A stretch of 64,000 bases of DNA from Xenopus tropicalis. Lineage: Eukaryota; Chordata; Amphibia; Anura; Pipidae. The position numbers and the translations under genes are program-made. Under the pieces are notes generated by a model that searched no databases, was not told the origin of the DNA, and saw only the letters and a list, made by a program, of their open reading frames with translations. Shown piece by piece: positions 1-13,224 of the stretch (positions are counted from its first letter, which is position 1; the number at the start of each line of letters is the position of its first letter). The DNA is taken from the NCBI RefSeq assembly GCF_000004195.4, contig NC_030679.2, positions 32,725,712 to 32,789,711 on the forward strand. Direction: 5' to 3'.

Positions 1-682
1 TGGAGGCATTATTGGTCTATAGAAAGATCCTTGACCAGTGTAGTGTCAAGGCATGTACAGTAGTCATCCGGACCCCTTAGTGAACCCTTACTATTTATCA
101 TTTTCCCAGCTTGCCCCAAGCCATACAAATCAGTCCAGGATGGATGTGGAAAGGCCATGGCTTTATTAACAGTGGAATAAAACTAACAAGTTACAAACAG
201 TTTAGTAACCAATGATTTAGAAGGTTAATACTCCCCAGGAATGCTTGCCTACTCCTCTGGTGTAAACGGACCCACCTGCCATGCTGGTCACCCAGCTGCT
301 CTGCACTAAGGTGAGCAAGTAAAGGTATAAGTAGCCTCACTCCAAACTCCTACCTCCAGGGACTATTACCCAAGGAGGTTAAACCAAACAGCATTACACA
401 GGATTAGCCCCTTCCCACTCTGGCAAGCATTTCCCTGCCAACCCCCAAGCTGTGACTTACCCAAAACCTCATCAGGACAAGCTAAACTCCCAAACACCAC
501 AGAATTCCCTCTTGCCGAACAATTTTAGGGTGGGTGGCATTCTGTTCTCCACACTGACAATCGTGCACCGACTTGATCTTGTTGTGGTCTCCTTGCAACC
601 CAATGTACTTATTTCCACTACTCCCTACTATGACCTTAGTCTGATCCTTCTCTCTTCCCAGCCCTGTCAAGGCTACCCTTCT

Positions 683-790
683 TTAAAGGAGAAGGAAAAT
701 CATTTTGGCATTTTACTGCCAATAGATTTGGCACCTAGAACACTATATTCATTCTGCAGAAAGCTTTATCATAAAGAGCACTAGAAGCTA
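683..790 (+). repeat. Interspersed repeat shared with 62278-62405
   Basis: AAAGGAGAAGGAAAATCATT followed by TTTTACTGCCAATAGATTTG. The preceding 1-682 shows nothing recognisable. Confidence 0.75.
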
Positions 791-1052
791 TCTCCATACC
801 TTAAGTCTACTAAAAAATAATTTAAACATAAAATAAACCCAATAGGGTTGTATTGGTTCCAATAAGGATTAATTATATCTTAGTTGGGATCAAGTACAAG
901 GTACTGTTTTATTATTACAGAGAAAAAGCAAAACATTCTTAAAAACATGTGAATTATTTGATTAAAATGGAGTCTATGGGAAATGACCTTCCCGTAAATT
1001 GAAACTTTCAGGATAATGGGTTTCTGCATAAGGGATCCCATACCTGTACTGT
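789..1052 (+). mobile_element. R1 element, 5'-truncated
   Basis: Begins within the family at CTCCATACCTTAAGTCTACT and ends GGGATCCCATACCTGTA. Confidence 0.75.
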
Positions 1053-1157
1053 GCAGTACACACCTCATTAAACTGTAGCAAATGCAGTTTGTAATTAAAA
1101 TTCTATTCCTAGCAGTAATATATGTTGTGTAGCATAAGTGCTACATTGCACATGTGT

Positions 1158-1235
1158 AGCTGTCCATAGCAACCCATTAGACTTCTGCAAAAACAAACAA
1201 AAGCAGAAATATTTTTGGTTGCTATGGGTTATACA
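1158..1235. repeat. Short palindromic MITE
   Basis: TAGCTGTCCATAGCAACCCA and TGGTTGCTATGGGTTA face each other, a common frog foldback. Confidence 0.5.
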
Positions 1236-2344
1236 TTATATATTATACAATTTAGTGCCTATGTTAATAAATGATGTGACAAATCTCAGCTTTACTGAGA
1301 AATTGGAGAATGGGAATGTTCATAAAAAATGATATGTATATATTAAATATTTTACTAACAACAGACTTCTCTGCCTTGTCTAAATTGTCCTATAATGCAC
1401 ATATACAGTTTAAGAACAAGCAAAATTAAAAAAAAAATAGTATTTGTGGGTACTTTATCAGGGATATAAATCTGTATTGCTCTAGCCCAGTGCTTTTCAT
1501 TTAAACACAGTTATGTAAGATGCTATGCACTTCCAGCTGTGCAAGAAAGGTATCCAGCATCACATGCTGTGTTTATAGAACATTTCTCTCTACTTCTTAG
1601 CTGTAAAAAGAGAGATGTAGCTAGGACACTCAGCACAATATGAAAGGAGGAAGCTTCCCCAGCTAAACATGCTGTGATCACTAGGGCATTTATTCTCTGT
1701 TCAAATGTCTGTTCCAGGAAACCTACCCACCTTACTCCTGTGTGACAATATCTAATGCCTTTTTTTTTACAGTAGCGTAGATGTAGCTGGAGCTATCATT
1801 TTATGTATTCTCTTGAATTATTAATATTACTTAGCAAAGACCAGATATATTATCAATCTTTTTAGGACAAAGGGAACATTGAAAGAGAAAGAAGCATAGT
1901 GATTTAAGGAAGGTATTTAAGTAGTTGCGGTAAGGTATAGTTCACTCTTGTAAAACTATCTGACAGAGCCAAAGTGGCACACACAGACCAAGGGATATTA
2001 AGGGAGCACAGAGTTTCACAGAGGCTTAACTTTGCATGGCATTCTAAGGATCCTCTGGGAAAGGAGGAGTTAATTGATTCTCTCGTTATCAGCATTGACA
2101 GATCTTGCACACTGTAAAATGGTACTGACAATACTAAAGTCAGAGGATTTTTCTCAGCCAGCAAGCGCAGTAAGCTCATGTGCTTACTAAAAGCTTTACA
2201 AATTACTCTAGTCATAGTATATCCAGTAATCCTGGCTTAAAAACTAGACAGTTGATCAATGACCTGCAAAGTTTTGCCACCTGCAAACAACAATATATTA
2301 TTTACAATACCCACCCCAATTCTTCACCACTTGCCCTACATCTT

Positions 2345-2766
2345 CCAGGACATTTTGCCAGAGTAATCTAATTGCCTTCCTTGAGGCGGTAAGCAGAAAC
2401 CTAGATTCTGGGACGGAAGTGTATGTGATCTACTTAGACTTTGCTAAAGTGTTTCACACAGTACCACATAGAAGGCTGCTGATTAAATTAAGGGATATTG
2501 GCCTGGAACACAATATTTGTACTTGGATAGGGAACTGGCTGAAGGATAGATTACAAAGAATGGTGGTAAATGGAACATTTTTTAATTGGACCAGTGTTGT
2601 TAGTGGAGTTCCCCAGGGGTCTGTCCTTGGTCCTTTGCTTTTTAACTTGCTTATTAATGGCCTGGAGGTGGGCATTGTAAGTACTGCCTCTAGTTTTGCC
2701 GATGATACAAAATTGTGCAAAACTATTCCATGCAGGATTCTTCCACTTTGCAGAGCGATTTGACAA
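2345..2766 (+). pseudogene. Non-LTR retrotransposon reverse transcriptase fragment
   Basis: About 140 residues of a LINE-type (L2/CR1-like) reverse transcriptase. Visible motifs: YLDFAKVFHTVPHRRLL (motif A, with the usual FDT changed to FHT), GVPQGSVLGPLLF and FADDTK (catalytic). The frame starts upstream of the first Met (SNLIAFLEAVSRNLDSGTEV). Both ends of the element are missing. Confidence 0.85.
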
Positions 2767-3488
2767 AATTAAAAACTATAACTAATCCTTATAGGAGGCA
2801 AAAGAATCCTATTGGGTGTAATTAATTTTTTAATTGACTTAAGGTATGGAGAATCAAATTACAGAAAACCCCTATATCCAGAAAGCCCCAGGTCCTGAGC
2901 ATTCTGGTATAAGGCTGCTTGATCTCTCCTAGTCGACTTCAATTCATACCATTACCTACTGCAGAACAAAACATTTCAATTAAATTAAATTTAGACACTA
3001 ATAGTCTATGTCCCAATTTGAGTAAAATGTTAAGATGAAAAAACCCTACAAGAGATTGGCTCATTAAATCCCACTGCTCAATGGTAGCACAGATAACCTG
3101 TACCTGCAATTGTGCTGCTAACTTCACTGAGTCTGTATGGTGTTTAATCTGTAAATATCCCAAGAGGTTTACTAAACTGTGCTATATTTGCTGAATAACA
3201 ATGGCTACAAACAATTAAGAAAGCAAAATGAAAAAGTTATTTAAGTACAGTGGTTCTCAAACGTTTGTAAACCCTTTGAATGTGACCTAAAACATCATCT
3301 GATTTTCAAACAAGTCCTAAAAGAGGATAATGAAAACCTAGTTAGACAAATGAAACAATAATCATTATATTAGGTCATGTATTTATTGAAAAAAAATGAT
3401 CCAATAACAAGTAAAAGTCTAAACAGTTTGATCTTATTGTTTTTGTCAGTTCATTAGTAGGTTTTCAGGAATGTCACTTGTTAAACGT

Positions 3489-3791
3489 TAGTGATGAGCG
3501 AAACGCATTTGTCGCACAATTTTTTTTTTGTCACCCTCGTCTTTTTTTTGTCACCCTCATCTTTTTTGACGCAACTGCGCCAAATTTTGACATTACTGCA
3601 CCCAATAGGACACCACCCAATTTTACGCGTTCCTTTTTTGACGCAGCTGCGCCCAATTTGACGCGCTACAAAAAAAAATTAGGTGTGCCAAATTTTTCTA
3701 TGGCAGGTTTTCACAGAAGATTCCGTGCCAATGGCGAAATGCGGAAATTCGCTGCAAATCCATACCTGGTGAAAACATTTGTTCATCACTA
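3489..3791. mobile_element. hAT-type MITE (TAGTGATGAGC ends)
   Basis: 303 bp with ends TAGTGATGAGCGAAA / TTTGTTCATCACTA and flanks TTAAACGT (3481-3488) and TTAAACAT (3792-3799), a 7/8 match. The interior contains repeats of TTTGACGCAnCTGCGCC. Confidence 0.75.
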
Positions 3792-5007
3792 TTAAACATC
3801 TTATAGATTATAGTTATCAAAAGAGCATGACTTGGTTGCAAAGGTTAGGGAACCCCAGTGATGTTTCCCAAGGAGAGCCGTAATGCATATTATTGGATTA
3901 TACAGGACCCATTGTTGCCTTATAACACCATTATTATGGCTTCTGGATTAGACATGATGGTGTAAAAATCAAGATATCTAAATATTGAGTAACCTCGCTA
4001 AAGCAGCAGATGTTTATATGTATGGCCAGCTTCAGTGTCATATGCCCTCAGGACAATTTGTATATCAAAAGCACTGCTAATGCACATTGGAAACTTTTTA
4101 TAATAACAACAATTACTTTTTCATTTGATGATTACAGCAAATCTGCATTATTGCATCTCACAATTGAGCAACAAATGGTACATTTCTCAGCTTTAAATTA
4201 GAACTCACAGCCGTAAACTATCGGTCAGTTGCTAAAATACTTGCAGTTTTGTCGTATCTGCCATTATACACAGGATTGTTCCATTCTATGAGTCCTCCCT
4301 GCATTAACAACAGCCATCATAAATATTTTGCCAAGTGGAAAGCTGACATAAATGTTTGTACATGTTGCAAACTCCTCCTCGGCAGCTGTAGCTGTAATTT
4401 CACAGACATAATCATGCCTCCCCTGCAACTTGTAGAAACATTTATACGATCCCATAAAATGTGCAATGACAGCCATTGAAGTCGGCTCTCCCAGCTACCT
4501 TAATTCTGTATTACACAGAAAAAGTACTATAAAGCCTTTTGTGTAATAATTAACCTGTTCATTACTTTAAATGGCATATTCTGTCACATTTCTAATAGAA
4601 ATGAATCAATATTTGACAGTTTATAACCACTGGCGGTTCAGAAACAGACTGTAGTATGGTATTATCTACTTAAAATTTCCATGCACCCAGGTGTTTAGTA
4701 AACCAATGCACATCCCATGTATAAAAAATGAGATGGAGCCATGGCGAAAAGCAATCTTATCTCACACCTGGGAATGCTGTATTTATTATAAGGAATAATG
4801 TTCCGTTTCAGAAATCGACAAGCATCTCACACAGCAAAAAGCAAAGCTCCTATGAACGGGCTATCCGAGGTGACTACAGAAATATTTTTACCTCGACATA
4901 AAAAAATCTTTTGAATGTCAAGAAGACATATTACATAATGTTCCCCTGTACAGAAGCCACATAAATATGAAATCAGGCTTGCGAACTTTCATTTAAGAAA
5001 TACATAT

Positions 5008-5312
5008 ACAGGTATGGGACCTGTTATCCAGAATGCTCGGGACCTGGGGTTTTCCGGATAAGTGATCTTTCTGTAATTTGGATCTCCATAGCTTAAGTCT
5101 GGTAAAATATATATATTGAATAAACCCAATAGGCTTGTTTTGCCTTAGTTGGGATCAAGTACAAGGTACTGTTTTATTATTACAGAGAAAAAGGAAATCA
5201 TTTTTAAAAATTAGAATTATTTGCTTATAATGGATTCTATGTGAGATGGCCTTTCCCTTATTTGGAACATTCTGGATAACAGGTTTCCAGATAAGGGATC
5301 CCATACCTGTAT
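5008..5312 (+). mobile_element. R1 interspersed element, full copy
   Basis: Ends ACAGGTATGGGACC and GGGATCCCATACCTGT, with interior TTGGGATCAAGTACAAGG. About 305 bp. Confidence 0.85.
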
Positions 5313-6027
5313 TATCATTTTACATAAAAAGCATAATTGTTTGAACGTATACATTATTTTTTAATTCCTTTTCCTATATAGCTTTCTAAAGGGGAATTGT
5401 GTGCAGTTCAGCAATGTATCACTATTGAAATTAAATCTATTTATAACAAAATATAACTTTTAAAATGAAAAGTTAAGGTAATTTATTGCTACAGGTTGTT
5501 AATAGTGATGAGCAAAATTTTTTCGCCAGATTTTGCCACGAAGAAACGATCATAGACTCCAATGGCTGCAAAAAAATGTGCACAGTAAAAAATAAAAAAA
5601 AGTTGTGAGGTATAGAAAAAGTCACTGTGAAAAACGCCCATTAACTTCAATGCATTTGCAAATTTTAGCTATTTCACAATTTTATTCAGCATAGCAAAAA
5701 AGTACAGATTGTTAACAAAATTTTAAAAAAAAATAATTAAAAAAAATTCCCATACGACAAACTAGTAATCATAGCTCCTGTTTATAGACCTCAGTAGAGT
5801 TTTGACTGTCTGTAAATGGCTCAAACTACGATCTGTTTTGGGCGGAGAAAGATGATAAGGGAGCTGCAATGCTTAAAATCCACCCAAAATTGTCTAGATA
5901 TCAATCAAACAGGTTTGATTTTCTTGGGGCATTGCCCATTGTGCTCCTCTCCCAGCGGCCTGCAGTTATATTCACCATGATCCTACTGTTGGGCCAAGGG
6001 CCTAATGCTCAGAGCAGCACAATATAC

Positions 6028-6112
6028 AAAGGGGCACATTCATCAAAGTACGAATTTGAATCCCAAATTTTTTGTATTTCATACCTGTCGTACTTTGATA
6101 AATGTGCCCCAA
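6028..6112. repeat. Short palindromic MITE
   Basis: GGGGCACATTCATCAAAGTACGA pairs with GTCGTACTTTGATAAATGTGCCCC across an 85-bp foldback. Confidence 0.7.
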
Positions 6113-6964
6113 AATCAAGGTAGGTATACTGGGGGAAGATCTACTCATATGACACCCTTGTCAAATGAGCGGACCTATAGGTGTATGACCAGCTTTAGAA
6201 TATGACTACCAAGTTACAATGACATTACATAGAGGTCAGAAACTGGAGCATTTTCCCAGTCATCATTACTTTGTGTCAGGGCTGCCATCAATGTGGGACA
6301 GGGGGAACAGCTGTTGTTAGGTCAAAGCCTGGAGAGTTGCTCATTATGCACATGCGCTATATAGAACATGGCTGCCCACACTGGGACCTCCCTCCCCAAC
6401 CAAAGCCTGGGCTTTATTAGGCCGCACCTATGGTGGGGGAAGCAGTTTAGGATGACAGGTGTCTTTAAGAGATGAGACACAGTAGTCATAGCACAAAAAG
6501 CCTAAATGCTCGGGCCCAGGTTCGCCATTAAAAAATAAGACCTATTTCGATTATACATTAATTTAAAAAATTATACTGTTTTTATAAAAAACACAATCCC
6601 TTGCCTGTAATTCTCCCCTCCCCTGGCTCTGATTACTGACTGCAGAAATCCTTAGGCACCCGCCGACTGCACTACAGAGAAACAACTGGTGCCACTCCTA
6701 CCTTTCAGCGGTGTTGCAGCAAGGGTACTTATCACTAACGCTAACCTCAGTCAGAAACAACCCTGCACACTGTTTCCTGCCGTGGGCAAGAGATCAAATT
6801 TTGTTTATAAATCCTATAGATTTCTTTTAATGAACGTTAGTTAAAAATAGGTTTCTTTTTCAAAATGGAGAACTTAGGGTCTCTGCCACTAATGTGTGTT
6901 TTGGTTTTTAATAATTGGCAGCCCTGCTTTGTACCAATCCATTTCTTTCGAGGTCTAGGAAAAA

Positions 6965-8640
6965 CTAGGGGGGACATTTACTAATCCACGAATGCTCCGG
7001 GCGTATTTTCTGCAACTTTTTTGTACCTTGAGCGACTTTCTCGTACTTTGCAGCAAAATTTGTGCGACAAAATCAGATTGTCGCGCCGAGTATAGAAAGT
7101 TTCTTATTCATTCAAGCTTCATTATCGTGACTTTCCTTGGGCCAGATTGGAGCTGCAGAGTGCCATTGAGCCCTATGGGAGACTTTCCTTGGGCCGGGTT
7201 GGAGCTGCAAAGTGCCATTGAGCCCTATGGGAGACTTTCCTTGGGCCGGGTTGGAGCTGCAGAGTGCCATTGAGCCCTATGGGAGACTTTCCTTGGGCCA
7301 GGTTGGAGCTGCAAAGTGCCATTGAGCCCTATGGGAGACTTTCCTTGGGCCAGGTTGGAGCTGCAGAGTGCCATTGAGCCCTATGGGAGACTTTCCTTGG
7401 GCCAGGTTGGAGCTGCAAAGTGCCATTGAGCCCTATGGGAGACTTTCCTTGGGCCAGGTTGGAGCTGCAGAGTGCCATTGAGCCCTATGGGAGACTTTCC
7501 TTGGGCCAGGTTGGAGCTGAAAAGTGCCATTGAGTCCTATGGGAGACTTTCCTTGGGCCGGGTTGGAGCTGCAGAGTGCCATTGAGTCCTATGGGAGGCT
7601 TTCCTTGGGCCGGGTTGGAGTTGCAGAGTGCCATTGAGCCCTATGGGAGACTTTCCTTGGGCCGGGTTGGAGCTGCAGAGTGCCATTGAGTCCTATGGGA
7701 GGCTTTCCTTGGGCCGGGTTGGAGTTGCAGAGTGCCATTGAGTCCTATGGGAGACTTTCCTTGGGCCGGGTTGGAGCTGCAGAGTGCCATTGAGCCCTAT
7801 GGGAGACTTTCCTTGGGCCAGGTTGGAGCTGCAGAGTGCCATTGAGCCCTATGGGAGACTTTCCTTGGGCCGGGTTGGAGCTGCAGAGTGCCATTGAGTC
7901 CTATGGGAGACTTTCCTTGGGCCAGGTTGGAGCTGCAGAGTGCCATTGAGCCCTATGGGAGACTTTCCTTAGGCCAGGTTGGAGCTGCAGAGTGCCATTG
8001 AGTCCTATGGGAGACTTTCCTTGGGCCAGGTTGGAGCTGCAGAGTGCCATTGAGCCCTATGGGAGACTTTCCTTGGGCCAGGTTGGAGCTGCAGAGTGCC
8101 ATTGAGCCCTATGGGAGACTTTCCTTGGGCCAGGTTGGAGCTGCAGAGTGCCATTGAGCCCTATGGGAGACTTTCCTTGGGCCGGGTTGGAGCTGCAGAG
8201 TGCCATTGAGGCCTATGGGAGACTTTCCTTGGGCCAGGTTGGAGCTGCAGAGTGCCATTGAGCCCTATGGGAGACTTTCCTTGGGCCAGGTTGGAGCTGC
8301 AGAGTGCCATTGAGCCCTATGGGAGAGTTTCCTTGGGCCAGGTTGGAGCTGCAGAGTGCCATTGAGCCCTATGGGAGACTTTCCTTGGGCCAGGTTGGAG
8401 CTGCAGAGTGCCATTGAGCCCTATGGGAGGCTTCCCAAATTAAGCACTGAAGGATCAAAGTCGGAAAGGTTTTCCCGCTGTTTACAATCGTTCGGTACGA
8501 AAATTTTGGATCGCCAATACGATATTATCTTGACTAATATGATTTTTTCGTAAGCATTTTCGTCATATTTGCGATCAGCAGAAATTAGGGTATCCAATGC
8601 GAATTTTTCCCATTCGGGATTCAAACTCGTGATTTCATGA
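6965..8640 (+). mobile_element. Interspersed element hosting the 52-bp satellite
   Basis: Left edge GGGGACATTTACTAATCCACGA at 6970; the right portion (CGCCAATACGATATTATC at 8511 to about 8640) matches copies at 52096-52280 and 53840-54265. The satellite expanded from an internal segment of this element. A related end is at 27185-27305. Confidence 0.6.
7129..8432 (+). repeat. 52-bp satellite, about 25 units
   Basis: The unit starts GACTTTCCTTGGGCC and contains GGTTGGAGCTGCAGAGTG and CCATTGAGCCCTATGGGA; spacing is exactly 52 bp (for example 7181, 7233, 7285). In the first eight units CAGAG alternates with CAAAG/AAAAG, giving a 104-bp dimer; later units are mostly uniform. 52 is not a multiple of three, so frames do not persist and the array is noncoding. 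Confidence 0.95.
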
Positions 8641-8663
8641 ATGTAGCCCTAGGGGTGCAAAAT

Positions 8664-9556
8664 ACTAGGCATGCACTGAATCCACTATTTTAGGATCTGG
8701 CCCAACCCCAAAATCCTTTGCGAAAGAATCTGCAGGATACCAAACCAAATCCTAATTTGCATATGCAAATCAGGACAACTGTGTGTTTCGCGCATGGCGA
8801 AAAATTTTCAACTTCTGTATTTATACAGTATCTAGAAGAATTAAGTCTAAAACAACTGGACTTTTCTGAGTTTTTCTTGAAAATGTTTCACCACTCATTC
8901 GAGTGGCTTCTTCAGTTCAAATGACAGGTAGGGAATTCCCCGGCATTTAAACTCTTGATGGTAGTAGAGTCACAGACATCCAATCACAATGGTTCCATTG
9001 AACTTGTTCAGTTAGGTGTTAGCTGAAACTGACAGGTGTAAGAAAGTATGATCCAATCACAATGGTACCAAGATTCTCATTGATGAAGGTGTTAATCCTT
9101 CAAAGTACATGACTGGAAGTGTGAACTGTTGTGAAACCGCTGGGGTAAGGATGTCAACGCGTCATTGTATGTTGGTGACAAGCGGTGTCTCAGGCCCCCT
9201 CCTCTGTTCAGGGATGGTTTTTCCAGGCTGGCATAAATGGCCTCTTTCACACCTCTTTCAAACCATCTGTCCTCTCGGTCCAAGATATACACATTACTGT
9301 CCTCAAAAGAGTGACCTTTTTCCTTGAGGTGTAGAAATAGGTCACTCTTTTGAGGACTAGATACTGTATATCATGACCTGGATGAATGAGAATCTTCATA
9401 GACATTCTGTATTTATGTGACAAAAAGTCACATGATTTTAATGATTCGGATTCAGTTCAGCCAGAGGCATGGATTCGGCCGAATCTAAATCCTGCTGAAG
9501 AAGGTTGAATCTTGGCAAAATCCCAAATCGAATCCTAGATTTGGTTCATCCCTAGC
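8664..9556. mobile_element. GATTCGG-type MITE split by a retroelement
   Basis: Ends TAGGCATGCACTGAATC (8665) and TTTGGTTCATCCCTA (9541-9555). Host pieces 8664-8830 and 9437-9556 show the GGATTCGGCCGAATC pattern of this family; other copies are at 20820-21035 and 26222-26470. Confidence 0.55.
8832..9425 (-). pseudogene. Penelope-like retroelement 3' remnant (GIY-YIG-region)
   Basis: The minus-strand frame 9292-9092 reads VYILDREDRWFERGVKEAIY in near form and PSLNRGGGLRH, the C-terminal endonuclease-region signature I associate with Penelope-like elements in fish and frogs. It is broken and lacks the reverse transcriptase. The stretch 9299-9354 is an 18-bp-arm inverted repeat (TCCTCAAAAGAGTGACCT). 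Confidence 0.5.
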
Positions 9557-9642
9557 AGATGTCTTCTGATGCTGCAGTTATGTACCAAAGTGTATCAGCT
9601 AAATTCTGCATTATTTCTGGTGAGTTCCAAACTTTGTTGGTC

Positions 9643-9925
9643 ACAATTTGGGATCTGTTATCCAGGGTTTTCTGGATCAGGGGTCTTTTCCATAATGTGC
9701 ATCTCCATACTTTAAGACTATTAAATCATTTAAACATTAAATAAACCCAATGTTGTGACTCCAATAAGGATTAATTATATTTTAGTTGGGATAAAGTATA
9801 AGGTACTGTTTTATTATTACAGGGAAAAAGGAAATCATTTAAAAAAATTTAAATTATTTGCTGATAGAGGGAGATGGCCTTCCCATAATTTGGAACTTTT
9901 TGGATAGTAGGTTTCCGGATTTTTT
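9643..9925 (+). mobile_element. R1 element, diverged
   Basis: From GGGATCTGTTATCCAGGG to TAGGTTTCCGGATT followed by a poly-T tract, with the family interior AAATAAACCCAATG. Confidence 0.7.
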
Positions 9926-9929
9926 TTTT

Positions 9930-12900
9930 TATGATATAAATCTTGCAAATCAGAGAAATGGATGGCATAGCACCAGGCACGTATTTATCTAGGTGAATCA
10001 GCAGGATTTCCAATGTTTATTCTCAGAAAACATGCTATAGAAATCAATATTGCATACCAATAATCCCACCTGTACTCAGTGTCATAACACCTGTTTACAA
10101 AAAGCAATCATGCCTGATAAAGCATTCTGCAGTTCCAGCCAATCACAGCATGGACGTTTCTGAATTGGACTTCTAATTCTATTTGTGCTAGATTTTTTTC
10201 TCTCGTATCCTAGAACTTTTGAAGCTTAACAGCTACAGTATGCTCACAGGCAATTTATATTTAGGAATTTCAGTCTATGTGAAACATTAATATTTCATCT
10301 GCAAATCCATAAGAAAGCTGTTATCCTTCAGTGTATTCAAGGGCTAACTCTCTGATCCAAAAGCAATTTATTGTCTATTCATCTGCAATGGAAAATGTAC
10401 TTTTGTCATATATTATTTAAGCTGTTGGATGCATTTATGACAGCACTCACTGTATTTTCAATTTATATTTTGGTTTATATACTAAGAATCAAGCTAGAAA
10501 TTCAAAATGGGCCTCCTTAAAATTGGAGAACATTCTGCACTAGTCAATAAAAAAAGAACATGTAAATGCTGTATATCTTTTAAATTCCCAAATAAGTTTT
10601 AGTATATGATGTCAAGTTTGCCTGTTTTTGTTCTGCCGTCCCAGACCCTTCTCCCCACTGATTCTAAGATGATATCTGTATTATCTCCTCAACAAATGCC
10701 TTTTTTATTATGCTACTTTTTTGGGATTCCATAATGGTGTCTCCTATAATATGTTATCTCATCTATTTATTTGGGATGGTTGGAGCACATAGAATACAGA
10801 GACAATATCAGCATTCATGATAATGTCTTCCTTATAAATAATGCAGCCTGTGAAGTAGCGTTGTATCAATGATACTCTGAAGTCTTGAGATACTGAGAAT
10901 ATTAACTCAAATATGTGCAATGCTTGCCACCTTGGGATCATCAAACAGGTTTCTGAGAACCTTCCATATATAAATAGAAAGCAGGTAAGGGATATTATGT
11001 AGAATGTGTGGGACCTGGGGTTATCCAGATAAGGGGTCTTTTAAAATGTGACTGTAATGCTTTAAAGCTAATAAAACATATCATTTTAATTCCCAATAGT
11101 ATTGTTTTGTCACAAACATGAAATATGCTGGCTTAAGACAAGATAATTGCTTTTTATTACAGAGTGACGGGCAAATCAGGTAAAATGATTTCAAGATAAA
11201 CTGAACATATCATGCTGCAGCTTTGTTAAGCAGGGTTGGTGCGCAACATGTTTAGCTGCATCACATCCGGTGTCTGCTTCATTTGTAGTTACTGCCAACA
11301 AGAGCATGATGGGTGAGGTTTGAATAGCCGCATCTGAACAGACTATATAAATACAACTAGTGGGACTAGTGGGAGCTTTATAACAGAAGTGTTCAAAACA
11401 ACTAGTTAAACAACAGAAAGGATTTGTTATATCTTATATCTGATTCGTTTTTCCTATATTGTGAACTGGTATAATGGTAACAATTTTGAAGGTCTAACTG
11501 TTTGCCATGTATACATACCTGGAACAGGAGTTCCAAGGTGCTTATCTGTGGGGTGGGTGTAATTAAATTGCCACTTGGCTAAAGTTGGCAATACACAGGC
11601 AGATTTATGCTGCCAATTCAAATTTTTCAGACTGATCCAGCAGCTTATCTGCTCATGTATGGGGACCCCCGATGGGCCTACCTGAGAAATATCTGGCAAA
11701 AACTGGCCAGGTGTCAATCAGGCAGGTTTGATTTTCCTGTCAGATTAAGGGCCACATCAGCTCATTGAGCCAGTCTTATACCAGTCAAAGAATCAAATTA
11801 GCCCGATATTGCCCAAGTTAGGTGGGCATATTGTGGGAAAGATCGCAAAAGAGTGTCTTTAAAGGTGGCCATACAATATAAAATCCAGAGTAGCAATTTG
11901 CAACAATGAGATCAGCTGACAACCTTGATGTTCATGAATCAATGGACAGTTTTTGATAGCCCCCATGGATTACAACTCAGTGGGAAGGTTGGTTGTACTT
12001 TGGGAAAGGATGGATATGAGGTTAGATTAGTGTTTCAACTAAGTAGGGTAGGTGTGTGTTGAGCTAGTATAGATAGGAATGTGGGAGTAGAATGGGAATA
12101 CATGGTAGGTATGATGGGTATACCTACTAAAGAGATCCCACAAAAAATCTAACTATAGATCTAACTCTCCATTGAAATGGAAGAGGTAAAATGGAAGAAC
12201 TGAGCTTGCTGTTATATAAAGTTAGAATAAAAGCCATGTACTAAAGAAATTACCATAGCACTGGGGAGGTGAATGAAACGATCCTGTAGCAGAGACAGCT
12301 ATACAGTATAGAACAGTGACTAAGACACTTGAGAGCAGGATTCTTATCTATCAATCATCATGTTTGTAACTGTTTTCTATCTTAATCTTGTGTGTGTTTT
12401 CTTGCACTGATTGCCTTTTTTTCCCTCATGCAGGGATTTTTCAAAAATAAGAAGCTCGCCAGGTCTTTGGTACTGAGCAATTTATCAATGACAGAAAATG
12501 CAAGCAGGATTAAGATCATTCTTGTTTTCCTACAACGATTACCATCAACCCAGCACTCAATGGATAATAAATCTGCCATTAAATTTTAGATATGCAGACT
12601 GTGGGTATTTCTGCAATTTTTAACTGCAAAAGGCTTTTCACAGGGTTAAGCACAGAAGCAAAATAGAATGTATGTACAATGCTATTTAACTAATATACCT
12701 GTCAGTATATATTATATTATAAGAAGTAATGTGGTTGGGAAAATACGCGGATATCAGCAGAATTTCTCAAACAACTGAATAGCAAAAATCTTCCATTTTG
12801 ATTATTTGATTACTTTAATTTTTCTTTGTGTTTTTTTTTTTCGCTTTTAGAAGGGTAAAGGGGAGAAATGGAAATTATGCTAAAATGTGCCCTTTGTGTT

Positions 12901-13224
12901 TAAGGTAATAAAGGATCTTTTGTTGGTTTATTCTTTTGTATACAACATAATAAATTCCTGGCTGCTACTACTGCTTACTCACATCATGACCTGGCAAATA
13001 TCCTGCAATCACTCAGACCTGCCGGGGGAAAGGATTAGTTTAAGATTGTGTGTACGTTGCATTACTATTACTGCACTGAAATGCATTGCCTTTCATTTGC
13101 ACAGGACAGCTTCTTTTTAACCAACCATGTGATTCATAAATCTCTCTACACTCAGCCTTAAGAATGTTATTATATTATGTTAGTACATTTAGTTACTGTT
13201 TCTTATTGGACTACAAAAACTAAA
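9930..13224. other. DOCK2 intron, largely unrecognised
   Basis: Apart from the R1 scrap at 10985 and a diffuse old repeat around 11540-11960 (CAGGTTTGATTTTCCTGTC, also hinted at near 5900), I see no gene, RNA or clear element. Short ORFs here lack family features. Confidence 0.5.
10985..11175 (+). mobile_element. R1 element, partial and diverged
   Basis: GGGACCTGGGGTTATCCAG and AATTCCCAATAGTATTG are recognisable; the right half decays around TTTTTATTACAGAG. Confidence 0.55.

Noticed and set aside
7129..8432. Possible CRISPR-like or coding repeat array
   Set aside because: Units are contiguous 52-bp copies with no spacers, in a eukaryotic intron, and the unit length is not a multiple of three.
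12382..12589. Overlapping 65-aa ORFs on both strands, considered as a further exon
   Set aside because: No similarity to the DOCK2 segment expected next, no convincing splice borders in a matching phase, and no recognisable domain.
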